This document shows, piece by piece, positions 39,971 to 49,710 of a DNA stretch of 64,000 bases. Origin of the DNA: Opitutaceae bacterium (GTDB taxonomy: Bacteria > Verrucomicrobiota > Verrucomicrobiia > Opitutales > Opitutaceae); assembly GCA_028280945.1 (NCBI GenBank), contig JANQKV010000010.1, positions 26,023 to 90,022 on the forward strand. Reading direction: 5' to 3'. A program made the position numbers and the translations under genes. The notes under the pieces were generated by a model. The model saw only the letters and a program-made list of their open reading frames with translations. It was not told the DNA's origin and did no database searches. Within the stretch, counting starts at the first letter, position 1. Each line of letters begins with the position of its first letter.

Positions 39971-42787
39971 TTATTCAGGCTGAGAAATGACTTGGAAGGC
40001 TTGGTTGTCGTTGAGGTAGCGGGCGGCCAAGTCGTTGATCTCCTCCACCGTGATCGACTCGTTGTCGGAATACCGCGAACGCGCCCAATCGAGGCGTTGA
40101 GGCTGCTCCTGGGCTCGGGACAGAACGGCACTCAGCCAGTAGCCGTTGGTGCGTTCGCTTTCCCGCAGATTGGTCAAGATAGGCTGAATGGCCCGGCGTA
40201 ACTCGTCGTTGTCGGTGCCTTGGCGCGCCAAGGCATTGGCGAGATCGCGCACCACTTTGGCGACCCGCTTGGCGTCCTCAGGGTCGACAGTCACCGTTGC
40301 CTGAATCCAGCCGTAATCGGGATAGGTCGTGGACGTGGAGCTGCCCGCTCGGGGACTGTAGGAATCACCCAGCTCTTCCCGGACGGTTTCGCGAAGCCGG
40401 TCGTCGAGAATATTGGCCAACACCCGCAGCCGGCGGTCGATTTGCACGTCCATCCCGTCGTCGGTTGGCCAATAAAGTGCGACCACGGCTTTCGGGATTT
40501 CGGTGGGCACGCGGTATTCGCGCGAGAACGGGCGGTCGGGAAAGGACACTTGTCGTCGCTCGGGGAAGTTGCGTTTGGCTCTGCGCGGAGGCAAAGCCCC
40601 GAAAGTTTGCGCAACTGCCGCGACAGCCGCCTCGACGTCGAGGTCTCCCACGAGTCCGATTTCAATGGCCCCGGTGGAGAGCAGCGGCCCCAACCACGCT
40701 TGGGACTCAGCCAAGGTGCGTTGATCAAGCACGTCTTCGGAGGGCAGACCAAAACGTGGGTCGCCATTGGCGAGCAGACGAGGAACCTCGATTTGCAAAG
40801 GACCTTCGGGGATGTGGGCCAGACGATCGTAGTATTGAGTGATGGCCTTGCGCATCTGCCGGTCGGCTTCCGGGCGGAAACCCGGGTCTGTGAGATGGGC
40901 GGCGGCGAGTTGAAGTTGCAGCAACAAGTCATCAGGGGTCGTGCCTCCGCTCAGCAAGAAGGCTTCTTCGCCGACACTGAAACCAAGGCCCACGTTGCGG
41001 CCCGCCATGATGCGACGCAGCTCGTCGGACGAATGCCGGCCTAGTCCTCCCAAGGTAAAGGTATTGGACGCGTATACGCCCAATGCCCCTTGATCCGCTG
41101 GCTCCGTAAGCAAACCGCTGTCTATCCGAATCGAGAGTCCGATACTCTCGGCCGAGAAATCGGTCTTTTTGATATTCAGTCGCACTCGGTTGGAAAATTC
41201 GATCCGTGTCAGATCAAGATCTTCGACATACTCACGAGCGTAAATGTCCCCGGCGGGTCCAAAGTCAGTATAAGCCCAGGGGGCCTCCCTGATCTCCGGA
41301 GGCGGGTCCAGGGCCACAGCCCGGGCAGTGGAGAATATGTTGGCGATGAGTGCTTCCGGGTCGGTGGTAACAGAGTCGGCGGTATTGCCGATCACGGTTA
41401 CGTAGCGATGGTCTGCGGCCCACGCTTCCCGGAACGCGGCGTTACAGGCTTCGAGGGTGATCTCATCCAATGCCGGCATCGTCAGGTCGTAGTTGGTTTG
41501 GGGATGCGTGAACACGCGCTCGTCGGCGATGCTGGAAAGAAGTCCCATGGCCATGCCGAATGAGCGACGGGTCGGCGCCCGCCGGACGGATTGCTCCAGG
41601 CCGTTGCGCATGCCGGCGATGACTTCCCTGAGTTCAGCGCCTTGAAAGCCGTATTGGAGGGCGCGCCGGAGTTCATTTTCCGCCAAAGCCAAGGCCTCGG
41701 GCCAGCGATTGGTCTGGGAGGTAAGTTCAAGCGACACGGACTCCGAAACTTTGTAGAATGTGCCGGCCCCGCCGCCGCCGCCGATAAAGGGCGCATTCTC
41801 CTGTTTGGCCAGTTCGGATATCCGACGGTTGAGCATGGCGAACGCCAGATTGCGCGGGAGGTCCTTGATCCGATTTGCGGCAGTATCAGGCTCCTCGACA
41901 TAGCTGCCAATCGCTTGGATACCGACCACAACGTTGCCCGCCTCGGGTTCGGCATGGTGCAGGATATGAGTGCCCGGTTGAGCCAGAAACGAATCGTTGG
42001 GCGGATCGTTGCGAGCTGGACCTTGGGCAGAAAAGCTGGAGAAGCGTTCGATAATCTTTCCCTCCACCGCATCGACGTCGAAGTCGCCCACGGCCACGAT
42101 CGCCATGCGCTCCGGTCGATACCAGGTGGTGTAGTAGTCCAGAAATTCGTCGCGGCCGGCGGTCGACAAAACCTCCTCCTTTCCAATGGGAAGCCGATGT
42201 GCGATCCGGGTATCGCCGTAGAGGAAGTCCAGCTCGGCAAGAAATGATCTCCAATCCACCGAATCCCGGGCGCGCTTTTCGCTTAGCACGATGCCGCGTT
42301 CGCGCTCGATCTCCTCTTCGAGAAGCAACATGCCGTCGGCGTAGTCACGGAAGACCTGCAGGCCTTCCCGAAGGTTGTCGTCCGTCGACTGAGGAAGATC
42401 GATCATGTAGACCGTGCGGTCGAAGCTGGTGAACGCGTTGGTGTCGGCTCCGAAGCTCATGCCCATGCGCTGGAAAAACTCGATCAACGTGCCGGGCGGG
42501 TAGTTTTTGGTGCCATTAAAGGCCATGTGCTCGAGGAAATGAGCGAGTCCGAGCTGGGTTTCGGATTCCTGCAGGGAACCGGCCTCGACCAGCAGCCGCA
42601 GGGCGGTGCGTTCACGCGGTTCCTGGTTCGTCTTGATGGCGTAACGCAGGCCATTCGGCAACACGCCGAACCGCACCGACTCGTCCACCGGGATGTCACT
42701 CGTCTCGTGAGTGAACGCAGGTTGAGCCGTGAGGGTGGCTGCGAACAGAGACAGGATTGCGAGACAGGATCGACAACGATAGGTCAT
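39971..42787 (-). CDS. Secreted M16-family zinc metallopeptidase
   Basis: 938 residues from the ATG at 42787 with signal peptide 1-26 (ending AQPAFT). The inverted zinc motif HFLEH (His83, Glu86, His87) with the downstream Glu in ERERGIVLSEKRA is intact. Two M16 domain pairs follow: an active half (about 35-490) and an inactive half (about 500-935, R/Y-containing segments such as YRVPTEIPKAVVALYWPTDD). Length matches the pitrilysin/PqqL-like periplasmic peptidases that degrade small peptides. It stands alone on the minus strand, with convergent GT-C gene 27 nt away. Confidence 0.94.
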   Translation of the reverse strand: MTYRCRSCLAILSLFAATLTAQPAFTHETSDIPVDESVRFGVLPNGLRYAIKTNQEPRERTALRLLVEAGSLQESETQLGLAHFLEHMAFNGTKNYPPGTLIEFFQRMGMSFGADTNAFTSFDRTVYMIDLPQSTDDNLREGLQVFRDYADGMLLLEEEIERERGIVLSEKRARDSVDWRSFLAELDFLYGDTRIAHRLPIGKEEVLSTAGRDEFLDYYTTWYRPERMAIVAVGDFDVDAVEGKIIERFSSFSAQGPARNDPPNDSFLAQPGTHILHHAEPEAGNVVVGIQAIGSYVEEPDTAANRIKDLPRNLAFAMLNRRISELAKQENAPFIGGGGGAGTFYKVSESVSLELTSQTNRWPEALALAENELRRALQYGFQGAELREVIAGMRNGLEQSVRRAPTRRSFGMAMGLLSSIADERVFTHPQTNYDLTMPALDEITLEACNAAFREAWAADHRYVTVIGNTADSVTTDPEALIANIFSTARAVALDPPPEIREAPWAYTDFGPAGDIYAREYVEDLDLTRIEFSNRVRLNIKKTDFSAESIGLSIRIDSGLLTEPADQGALGVYASNTFTLGGLGRHSSDELRRIMAGRNVGLGFSVGEEAFLLSGGTTPDDLLLQLQLAAAHLTDPGFRPEADRQMRKAITQYYDRLAHIPEGPLQIEVPRLLANGDPRFGLPSEDVLDQRTLAESQAWLGPLLSTGAIEIGLVGDLDVEAAVAAVAQTFGALPPRRAKRNFPERRQVSFPDRPFSREYRVPTEIPKAVVALYWPTDDGMDVQIDRRLRVLANILDDRLRETVREELGDSYSPRAGSSTSTTYPDYGWIQATVTVDPEDAKRVAKVVRDLANALARQGTDNDELRRAIQPILTNLRESERTNGYWLSAVLSRAQEQPQRLDWARSRYSDNESITVEEINDLAARYLNDNQAFQVISQPE

Positions 42788-42854
42788 GGGAGAAATCAGC
42801 AAGGAATGGGAGAAGGGGATGCGGCGCAATGCTCCGCAAGGTGCGAGGTGGGGG

Positions 42855-43604
42855 TTAGTCGGCGGGTTTACGTTCGAGCTCGGCGGCCAGAGCACGGGCG
42901 AATTCATCGCTCAAGAATTTGGGCAGCTTGTGTTTGGCAACGGCCCGGTGCCACCGGCGCAGATAACGTTTGGTGAGTTGGTCCGGGCTCATTGAGCTGG
43001 TCCGGGCTTTGTCGAAATCAATCAGCATCAGGCTTTGATCAGGCTCGACCAATACATTGCCGGGATGAAGATCAACGTGGTGAAACCGGCGGTGGATGAG
43101 TCGGGCCACCAGAGGCGCGACTTGCGGCACCAGCGTTGCAGCCTGTTCGGGGTTTTCCCGGGCAAGTGCGGTCAGGGGGACGGTGTTCGGTTCCTCTCGC
43201 ATGATCAGCCAGCAATGAATCCAACAGCCGCCCCGTTCGGCCCAGGCCAAGGGTTCCGGCGTTCGCAGGCCGGCAGCTCGCATGTCGTGCAAAATCTCAA
43301 ACTCGCGCCGACTGCGGGACCGCGGATTCCAAAGATGGCCTCGTTCGACGATGAGACTGAGCAATCCGCCCCGCAGGTAGTGCTTCACAAAGACATTGCC
43401 GAGCCCCGGGATCTCGCTCCGGTGATTGCCGCCGCGACCGTCCAAGGGAAGCCTCTCTCGTCCGGGATCATGCTGCAACGCCTTCGCCAAGGCTGCCAAT
43501 TGGTCATTGGGCAACTGGCGAAGAGAGCCGAAGCGCAGACGGCCGTGTTGTTGCAGAACCATGAAACGGAGAAGGGCAGAGGAGCGTGAGGAAGCGGAAG
43601 CCAT
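42855..43604 (-). CDS. Kdo kinase-like lipopolysaccharide kinase
   Basis: 249 residues. Protein-kinase-like fold of the InaA/KdkA family: LGNVFVKHYLRGGL (Lys), ILHDMRAAGLRTPEPLAWAE, FHHVDLHPGNVLV (catalytic loop) and LMLIDFDKART (DFG-equivalent). KdkA phosphorylates Kdo on the lipid A inner core. The gene is divergent from the Kdo transferase gene waaA with a 99-nt gap, so the two steps, Kdo addition and phosphorylation, are genetically linked. ATG at 43604. Confidence 0.85.
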   Translation of the reverse strand: MASASSRSSALLRFMVLQQHGRLRFGSLRQLPNDQLAALAKALQHDPGRERLPLDGRGGNHRSEIPGLGNVFVKHYLRGGLLSLIVERGHLWNPRSRSRREFEILHDMRAAGLRTPEPLAWAERGGCWIHCWLIMREEPNTVPLTALARENPEQAATLVPQVAPLVARLIHRRFHHVDLHPGNVLVEPDQSLMLIDFDKARTSSMSPDQLTKRYLRRWHRAVAKHKLPKFLSDEFARALAAELERKPAD

Positions 43605-43703
43605 GAGATGCGTTTCGTTGTCGGTTGCAAGAAGCGACGAGGAGTGGCCCCGGTGCTAAAGGATTGTGGTGCGCGGGAATCTGCGTTTCGCACAAGGCCG
43701 CGA

Positions 43704-45014
43704 ATGTTCATCTGGATCTATCGGTTATGCTTTCTTCCCGCGCTACTGATCATTGCGCCGGTGATGCTGTGGAAGAATCGCCATCGGGAGGGGCACTGGC
43801 AGGCGGTTCGTCTGCGCCTGAGCGGCAAGCCGGAAATTCCTCCCCGGCGTAGGGGGATCAAACGGGTATGGCTGCAAGCCGTGAGCGTGGGAGAGGTTTT
43901 GGCGGTGGAACCGGTTCTGGCCGAGCTTACCTCCCGGGGCGACGTGGAGGTCGTTCTTACCACAACGACGAGCACAGGATATCGTCTTGCCCGGGAGAAG
44001 TATGCCGATCGGGTATCCGCGATATCATATTTTCCGATCGATGCTTGGTGGGCGGTGGCGAAGACGTGGCGGCGGGTGCGGCCGGATCTTTTTGTGCTGA
44101 TGGAAGGTGAACGCTGGCCGGAGCATCTCCATGCGGCGGTGCGGCACAACGTGCCTGTTGTGGTGATCAACGCCCGGTTAAGCGATCGAAGCTTTCGCCG
44201 TATGCGGGCGCTGGGTAGCTTGGGGCGCGGCCTGTTTCGAGGCATTACTCGGGTGATGGCAGCGGCCCCACAGGATGCGGAGCGGTTTGCCGAGTTCGGC
44301 ATCGCCCGCGAGGCCATTTCAGTCACCGGCAACCTAAAACTGGATACGCAGCTGCCGGAGTTGACGGATGCGGAAAAAGCCGCGCTGAGGAGCGAACTGG
44401 GTTTCCAGACAAGAGATCGGATTGTGGTGGGAGCCTCGACCTGGCCGGGCGAGGAAAAAGCGCTGCTGCGGGCCTGCTGTCCCTACTGGCAGGCGGGCGA
44501 AGATTCCACTCCCGTTAAACTGCTCTTGGTGCCGCGCCACGCCGAACGGCGTGCTGAAGTGGTAAGTGAACTTAAATCGGCAAAGGTCACTTACCATGTT
44601 CGCAGCCGGGGGGTGGCCAAGGGGGAGGTACAGGTGTCCCTGGCTGACACCACGGGCGAGCTCGCCCGGTTGGTACAACTAGGCGACATTGTGTGGATCG
44701 GAAAGAGTCTGCCACCGCACACGGAGGGTCAGACCCCGGTCGAAGCAGCCCGATTGGGTCGACCCGTTTTGTTTGGTCCCAGCCTGAGCAATTTTCGGCG
44801 TATTGCGGAAACGTTAAGGGAGCGGGGGGCGGCCCGCGCAGTGCCCGATGCAGCGGGCATGGCGTCTGCGTTGCGAGAACTGTTGGCGAGTGATTCGAGC
44901 CGGGCGAAGATGGGGGCCGCCGGTCGGGCCTGGCATGAGACCAATCGGGGGGCGAACGAGCGGACCTTGCAAGGGCTGCTAAACATGCTCGAGGCCCTCG
45001 AACCCAAAGGATGA
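43704..45014 (+). CDS. waaA: 3-deoxy-D-manno-octulosonic acid (Kdo) transferase
   Basis: 436 residues, GT30. N-terminal membrane anchor (MFIWIYRLCFLPALLIIAPVMLW), then VWLQAVSVGEVLAVEPVL (catalytic Glu), VVLTTTTSTGYRLAREKY, VLMEGERWPEHLHAA, VVVINARLSDRSFRRM and the C-terminal nucleotide-sugar domain with ASTWPGEEKALLRAC, VPRHAERRAEV and VWIGKSL..HTEGQTPVEAARLGRPVLFGPSLSNFR. It transfers Kdo from CMP-Kdo to lipid IV-A at the inner membrane. The ATG at 43704 begins the anchor; the upstream frame overlaps the promoter. Confidence 0.95.
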   Translation: MFIWIYRLCFLPALLIIAPVMLWKNRHREGHWQAVRLRLSGKPEIPPRRRGIKRVWLQAVSVGEVLAVEPVLAELTSRGDVEVVLTTTTSTGYRLAREKYADRVSAISYFPIDAWWAVAKTWRRVRPDLFVLMEGERWPEHLHAAVRHNVPVVVINARLSDRSFRRMRALGSLGRGLFRGITRVMAAAPQDAERFAEFGIAREAISVTGNLKLDTQLPELTDAEKAALRSELGFQTRDRIVVGASTWPGEEKALLRACCPYWQAGEDSTPVKLLLVPRHAERRAEVVSELKSAKVTYHVRSRGVAKGEVQVSLADTTGELARLVQLGDIVWIGKSLPPHTEGQTPVEAARLGRPVLFGPSLSNFRRIAETLRERGAARAVPDAAGMASALRELLASDSSRAKMGAAGRAWHETNRGANERTLQGLLNMLEALEPKG

Positions 45015-45074
45015 TTCACGTGCGAGGGTCATGGCTTGTATGGTTTGCTGCGATGCTGTTGGTAGAGTTTGCGC

Positions 45075-46007
45075 ATGACTGAAGCCGCCTCGTTCGAAGC
45101 CCCTCACGTTCCGGCCGACTCCCTGGCCGCGGCGATTGGCCGGCATGCCTTGCGGGTGCTGCCCAGCCTCGGGGTGAAGCCCGGCTGGCTTTATGAACTG
45201 CCTCCGGTCGAGGATCAGCCGAGCGAGAGGCCGGTCACGGAGATCGAGGTGGTGAGCCACTGTTGGAATTACGCCCATCTGCTTCAGTATCAGCTAAGCT
45301 CGTTGGTATTGGCGCCCCCGCAGACGGTGGATGTGCGGATGACAGTTTGTTTTTGCCCGGCGGATCAACGCACGGCTGAACTCCTGGCTTTTTTTTCCGC
45401 TCAAACGGTGCCGCGCGTATCGTGGAATTGGATACCCTTGGCTCGTGAGGCGCTGCTCCGGCGGGTGGTCGGGCGTAATGTGGCGGCCAAGCGGTCGCGG
45501 GCGGACTGGGTTTGGTTCACCGACTGCGACGTGGTGTTTGCGGACTGTTGTTTTGACACGATGGCTTCGCGGTTGGCGGGGCGCGCCGACCGGTTGATCT
45601 ATCCGCAAGAAGAGCGGACCACCCGAATGTTGGCGGCGGATGATCCGGTATTGACGGTGAGTCGGGAAAACTTGGCCGTGCGCGGCGTCGATTTCGAAAG
45701 GTTTATGGTTCAGCGGCCCCGGCAGGCAACCGGACCGCTCCAGATCACTCGGGGAGATGTGGCGCGGCGATGGGGCTATTGCGACAGGGTGAGCTGTTAC
45801 CAACGCACGACTGACCGTTGGCGAAAGACCTACGAGGACCGGGTGTTTCGGTGGTTGCTCGGCACCCCCGGCGTGCCACTCGACCTTCCCGGCATCTACC
45901 GCATCAAGCATGTCGAGAAGGGGCGCTACCAAAAAGGCTGGTGGAGCCGACTTCGCTCCCAGATCCGTCGACACAAGGAGGCAGCCGACGAAGAGGCGTC
46001 TCCGTAG
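45075..46007 (+). CDS. GT-A-fold glycosyltransferase
   Basis: 310 residues. An N-terminal helical part (about 1-55) is followed by TEIEVVSHCWNYAHLLQYQLSSL, typical of GT2-like beginnings, FFSAQTVPRVSWNWIPL, AAKRSRADWVWFTDCDVVFADCCFDTMASRL containing the metal-binding DxD (TDCDVV), and a helical C-terminus rich in Arg/Tyr. Donor and acceptor unknown; its position after waaA suggests an LPS or surface-glycan sugar. The start is the ATG at 45075. Confidence 0.82.
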   Translation: MTEAASFEAPHVPADSLAAAIGRHALRVLPSLGVKPGWLYELPPVEDQPSERPVTEIEVVSHCWNYAHLLQYQLSSLVLAPPQTVDVRMTVCFCPADQRTAELLAFFSAQTVPRVSWNWIPLAREALLRRVVGRNVAAKRSRADWVWFTDCDVVFADCCFDTMASRLAGRADRLIYPQEERTTRMLAADDPVLTVSRENLAVRGVDFERFMVQRPRQATGPLQITRGDVARRWGYCDRVSCYQRTTDRWRKTYEDRVFRWLLGTPGVPLDLPGIYRIKHVEKGRYQKGWWSRLRSQIRRHKEAADEEASP

Positions 46008-46045
46008 TCGCTTTTCCCCCAAAACTCCCGAAGCTCCTCCCCGCA

Positions 46046-46843
46046 ATGAACCCCGGCGATTTCACTTTTGGTCAACGATGCAAACATCTCGCGGCTTGGG
46101 TCATGCACCGGATAGCGGGCAAGGACTATGAACTGTCCGTCGAGTTGTTTGGGGAACCGGCGACATTTGTGGTGGCCTCCCGGCGGGAGTTGAAGCGGGT
46201 GAGCGATGTATCTTACGAGGGCAGTTTCCTCGGGCGCATTCTCAGTCATTTGCAGGAGGGAGACGTGTTCTTCGACGTCGGCGCCAACATCGGATTGGTC
46301 AGTGTAATTGTTGGGCGGCGCCCCGAGCTGGCGTCGGGCAAAATCTTCTCATTTGAGCCCGAACCGCAGAACCTTGCGCATTTACGTCGCAATCTTGAAG
46401 CAAATGGCTTCGGGGACCGGGCGGAGGCGCACGGCGTGGCGCTGGGCGCCGAAACCGGGCTGGCGTCGCTGCATGTTCGAGGAACGGTCGGTGATGGCCG
46501 GCACTCGCTGGTCGCTTCCCAAAAGGCCACGGGTTCGATCGAGGTCGAGGTGTGCCCGATGTCAGATTTCTGCCAGCGGATGGGAGCCCAACCGGACGTG
46601 GTCAAAATCGATGTGGAAGGTGCCGAGGGCGTAGTCGTGGCGGGCATGACCGACCTTCTGGAGACGGGACGGCCGCGGGAACTGTTCATGGAAATCCACA
46701 ACAAAGGCGGTGAGGACAAGATGCCCGACGGTCAGGTCATTGACGATCATCTGGCGGGGTTTGGCTATGCGTTGGTTTGGAAGGAGCGTCGGGGGCACGG
46801 CGAGCATCGGCATTTCCAACGCACGGCTCCGGAGTCGGGGTAA
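46046..46843 (+). CDS. FkbM-family SAM-dependent methyltransferase
   Basis: 265 residues from the ATG at 46046. Motif I DVFFDVGANIGLVSVIVGRR, IFSFEPEPQNLAHLRRNLEANGF, SIEVEVCPMSDFCQRMG and PDVVKIDVEGAEGVVVAGM are the hallmarks of FkbM proteins, which methylate sugars or polyketide-like compounds and are frequent in glycan clusters. It follows the glycosyltransferase by 38 nt, so the two are probably one transcription unit. Confidence 0.93.
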   Translation: MNPGDFTFGQRCKHLAAWVMHRIAGKDYELSVELFGEPATFVVASRRELKRVSDVSYEGSFLGRILSHLQEGDVFFDVGANIGLVSVIVGRRPELASGKIFSFEPEPQNLAHLRRNLEANGFGDRAEAHGVALGAETGLASLHVRGTVGDGRHSLVASQKATGSIEVEVCPMSDFCQRMGAQPDVVKIDVEGAEGVVVAGMTDLLETGRPRELFMEIHNKGGEDKMPDGQVIDDHLAGFGYALVWKERRGHGEHRHFQRTAPESG

Positions 46844-46933
46844 AACTTCCCGACTGGGCGGTTAAATTGTGTCGCAAGTTGCTGATCAAAAGCGACTAAA
46901 TGTATTTGAGAGAAAGGGGTTGCCGGAGGCGGG

Positions 46934-49576
46934 ATGGCCTCTACGATCTGCCTTTTTTCTTGGATGCAATCGCACGGCCCAAAGCGAGTATATACCCCAA
47001 AATCCCTCGAATTCTGGTTCGGAAAACTCTCGGAAGAGTGGGAGAACAACTTCTCCCCGACTCAGCTCGACCAAGGCCATCGGCTCTATCGGGATGGAGA
47101 CGTCCGGGAGCTGGAACTGACCGATGCAGATGCGATCATCCATCACCGCGTGGAGAAAAAAGATGAATATGCGGTGATCGAATGGGAGGGCGATCGCATG
47201 AGTGTGCGTTCCTCGTCCACGGACCAGGAGGTGGCGCGTTCACTGGCGGTTGCCGGACTGCATGAAATCGAAGAATTGGTTGCCGACGAGATTTCACCTT
47301 TGCCGGTGGAAACCGCAGATGAACCTGCGCCCGAGGACAACGGCAGTGCCCAGAATAATGGCTCGAATCCACCGCTGGACCTCAATGCCCGCCGCAATCG
47401 TCGGCCGACCCCCAAAACGGCCAAGGGGGCTTCGCGCACCCTGGTATTGGTGTTTAAAACGCGGGTCACGGGACTGAGCTTCAAGGCGTTTTGGCAAACG
47501 AAGGATAAAAAGCGTGACGCGGCCCTGGGAGAGACGGCCCATGCCGACGGCAATGGCCACGTGACTTCGAGCGAGCGCGCCAAATTGATCGGACTCGCGG
47601 CCTACGCCCGCAAAGCTCACTTCCAATTCGACAACAAAACCGGCGTTTACCTGCTCACGAACGTGGCGGAAATCCCGACGTTTCTCCGCGGCACATTGGC
47701 GAGTTGGAGGCGACTCTTCACCGTCGAGCTGGACAACAATGTGGCCAAACTGGTGGAGGCCAAAAAATCCATCCACGTGGAAGCCGTGGCCGGACGAAAA
47801 GCGCCGCTTGAAGGCAGTTCCGGTGATGGGCGAGAGGGCGGGGCGCTCGACCTGCGCTGGATTTTTAAAGCCGGTGAACAGCTTCTCACCGACAAGGAAG
47901 TGCGGTCGCTCCTCAAACGCGGGAAATCGCCGACCATTCTGCCCAGTGTCGGTATCGTTGAACTTCCCCGTGAGCAGATCCAAGCCATCGAGTCTTGGCG
48001 CCGCAACGTGGAGGAAACTCACGGCGAGACTGAACTCTCCCCCTATCTGATCTTTTCGCTCTTCCACGATGATCGGTTTAAACTGACGGTTTCACCTGAG
48101 CTGCAGGCGTGGCGGGATGAGGTTGTGACACCCGCAGTGGTGGATGTGACACTTCCCGAGCTCTTGCGTCCCTACCAAAGTCGCGGAGTCCAATGGCTGC
48201 ACCACTTGGCGGATGTAGGCTGTCATGGCCTGTTGGCCGACGAGATGGGGTTGGGCAAAACGCTGCAGGTGATCTCCCTGCTGGCGGCCCGACCGCTGGC
48301 TGATCGCCCGCACCTGATTGTCTGTCCTGCCTCCGTGGTTCCCGTATGGCGGGAGGAAATCGACCGGCATTTTCCGCAGATCAAAACCGATGTGTTGAAA
48401 ACCGGCCACGATTTTACCGAGACGAGTGATGCGTTGGTGTGGTTGGCGAGCTATACGCAGCTGCGCAAACACCGGGATCTGCTGGCCAAGACTGAGTTTG
48501 GCTACGCCGTGTTGGATGAAGGGCAGTTCATCAAAAATCCCGACGCCAAGGTCACCCAGGCGACCTATGCGGTGCGGGCCCGCCACCGGATTGTGTTGAC
48601 CGGCACGCCGTTGGAAAATCGCCAGTTGGACCTGTGGTCGATCTTTCGGTTTCTCATGCCCAGTCTGCTGGGCTCCCGGCAGAGTTTTGAAACGCAGTTG
48701 AACGCGGACCGCGTTGGCACGATGGGCCGGCTGCGAGCCCAACTCGCTCCCTTTATTCTGCGCCGCACCAAGAGCGAAGTGGCCAAGGAACTGCCGCCCA
48801 AGGTGGAGATGGAACTGCATTGCCCGATGACCGAGGTGCAGCGGGCCGAGTATGCGCATATCTGTTCCGAGGGACTGCAACGACTGGGCGACGACGTAGG
48901 GGCGGCGATGCGCGAAAAATCATTTGGGTTTCTGGCCCTGCTCACGCGCCTGCGACAGGTCTGTTGCGATCCCGACATGTTGCCTTGGCGGAAGTCGCCG
49001 CTTGGCGACTCCGGCAAAATTGGCCTGTTGATTGAAAAGCTCACGGAAGTGATCGAGAGCGGGCACAAGGTGGTGATCTTCTCGCAGTTTGTGATGTTGC
49101 TCGACCGGGTGAAGGAGGCGTTGGAGGAACACTATCCGGACTTGCGGCGGTTCGAGCTCACGGGCATGACCCTCGATCGCCAGAAGCCCGTGCAGGATTT
49201 CCAGACGTGTGAGGAGCCGGCGGCGATGTTGGTTTCACTGAAGGCAGCTGGCACCGGCATCACGTTACATGCGGCCGATTATGTATTCCTGCTGGACCCG
49301 TGGTGGAACCCAGCGGTGGAAGCCCAGGCGGTTGACCGGGTGCACCGTATTGGTCAAACGAATACAGTATTCGTGTATCGCATGGTCACGGCGGGCACCA
49401 TTGAAGAACGCATCCAGGAGCTCAAGCAGTCCAAGCGTGAGTTGTTTGATCGATTGGTCGGAGGCCTCGGCGGCGACTTTGATCTGGGGCAGCATTTCAC
49501 GTCGCTGCAGGACCTTGTGACGCTCACCCAGGCGACAACGGAGAAAGATTCCGACAGCCCCGAAAATGGCCACTGA
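46934..49576 (+). CDS. SNF2-family DNA/RNA helicase-like ATPase
   Basis: 880 residues. The start ATG at 46934 has a good GGAGG site four to five nt upstream. The first 440 residues are mixed: WFGKLSEEWENNFSPTQLDQGHRLYRDGDVRELEL resembles the SWIM-preceding region of bacterial SNF2 proteins but no zinc cysteines are visible. A low-complexity, basic stretch follows (about 115-175). The motor has Walker A LADEMGLGKTLQVISL, an altered motif II VLDEGQFIKNP (DEGQ for DEAH/DEAQ), LTGTPLENRQLDLWSIFRFL, KVVIFSQFVMLLDRV, KAAGTGITLHAADYVFLLDPWWNPAVEAQAVDRVHRIGQ. It translocates on DNA, likely remodelling protein-nucleic-acid complexes. Not obviously linked to its neighbours. Confidence 0.95.
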   Translation: MASTICLFSWMQSHGPKRVYTPKSLEFWFGKLSEEWENNFSPTQLDQGHRLYRDGDVRELELTDADAIIHHRVEKKDEYAVIEWEGDRMSVRSSSTDQEVARSLAVAGLHEIEELVADEISPLPVETADEPAPEDNGSAQNNGSNPPLDLNARRNRRPTPKTAKGASRTLVLVFKTRVTGLSFKAFWQTKDKKRDAALGETAHADGNGHVTSSERAKLIGLAAYARKAHFQFDNKTGVYLLTNVAEIPTFLRGTLASWRRLFTVELDNNVAKLVEAKKSIHVEAVAGRKAPLEGSSGDGREGGALDLRWIFKAGEQLLTDKEVRSLLKRGKSPTILPSVGIVELPREQIQAIESWRRNVEETHGETELSPYLIFSLFHDDRFKLTVSPELQAWRDEVVTPAVVDVTLPELLRPYQSRGVQWLHHLADVGCHGLLADEMGLGKTLQVISLLAARPLADRPHLIVCPASVVPVWREEIDRHFPQIKTDVLKTGHDFTETSDALVWLASYTQLRKHRDLLAKTEFGYAVLDEGQFIKNPDAKVTQATYAVRARHRIVLTGTPLENRQLDLWSIFRFLMPSLLGSRQSFETQLNADRVGTMGRLRAQLAPFILRRTKSEVAKELPPKVEMELHCPMTEVQRAEYAHICSEGLQRLGDDVGAAMREKSFGFLALLTRLRQVCCDPDMLPWRKSPLGDSGKIGLLIEKLTEVIESGHKVVIFSQFVMLLDRVKEALEEHYPDLRRFELTGMTLDRQKPVQDFQTCEEPAAMLVSLKAAGTGITLHAADYVFLLDPWWNPAVEAQAVDRVHRIGQTNTVFVYRMVTAGTIEERIQELKQSKRELFDRLVGGLGGDFDLGQHFTSLQDLVTLTQATTEKDSDSPENGH

Positions 49577-49617
49577 TTGGCGATAGTTCGGTGGTGAGTC
49601 ACATGAATGTAACCTAT

Positions 49618-49634
49618 GTTACGGCGTGATTGCG
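49618..49634 (+). promoter_or_regulatory. Pho-box-like 11-bp-spaced direct repeat upstream of the TonB receptor gene
   Basis: GTTACG (49618-49623) and ATTGCG (49629-49634), start-to-start distance 11 bp. A near-identical pair stands upstream of pstS (54582-54598). Nearby GTAAC copies at 49609, 49640 and 49659 and the inverted repeat GTAACctatGTTAC make the 134-nt gap unusually motif-rich. PhoB boxes of known bacteria use 11-bp repeats, but with another sequence. Confidence 0.5.
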
Positions 49635-49710
49635 TGCCCGTAACAAGTTAGCGTCGCCGTAACAATCGGTTTGAAGGGCGGCCTCGCGGTATGGCGTCGT
49701 CGCAATCATC

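Noticed and set aside
42685..42720. TCACTC-N7-GAGTGA inverted repeat in the M16 gene as another palindrome copy
   Set aside because: Half-sites differ from TGTCAC/GTGACA beyond the shared CAC; it lies in coding sequence and fits chance.
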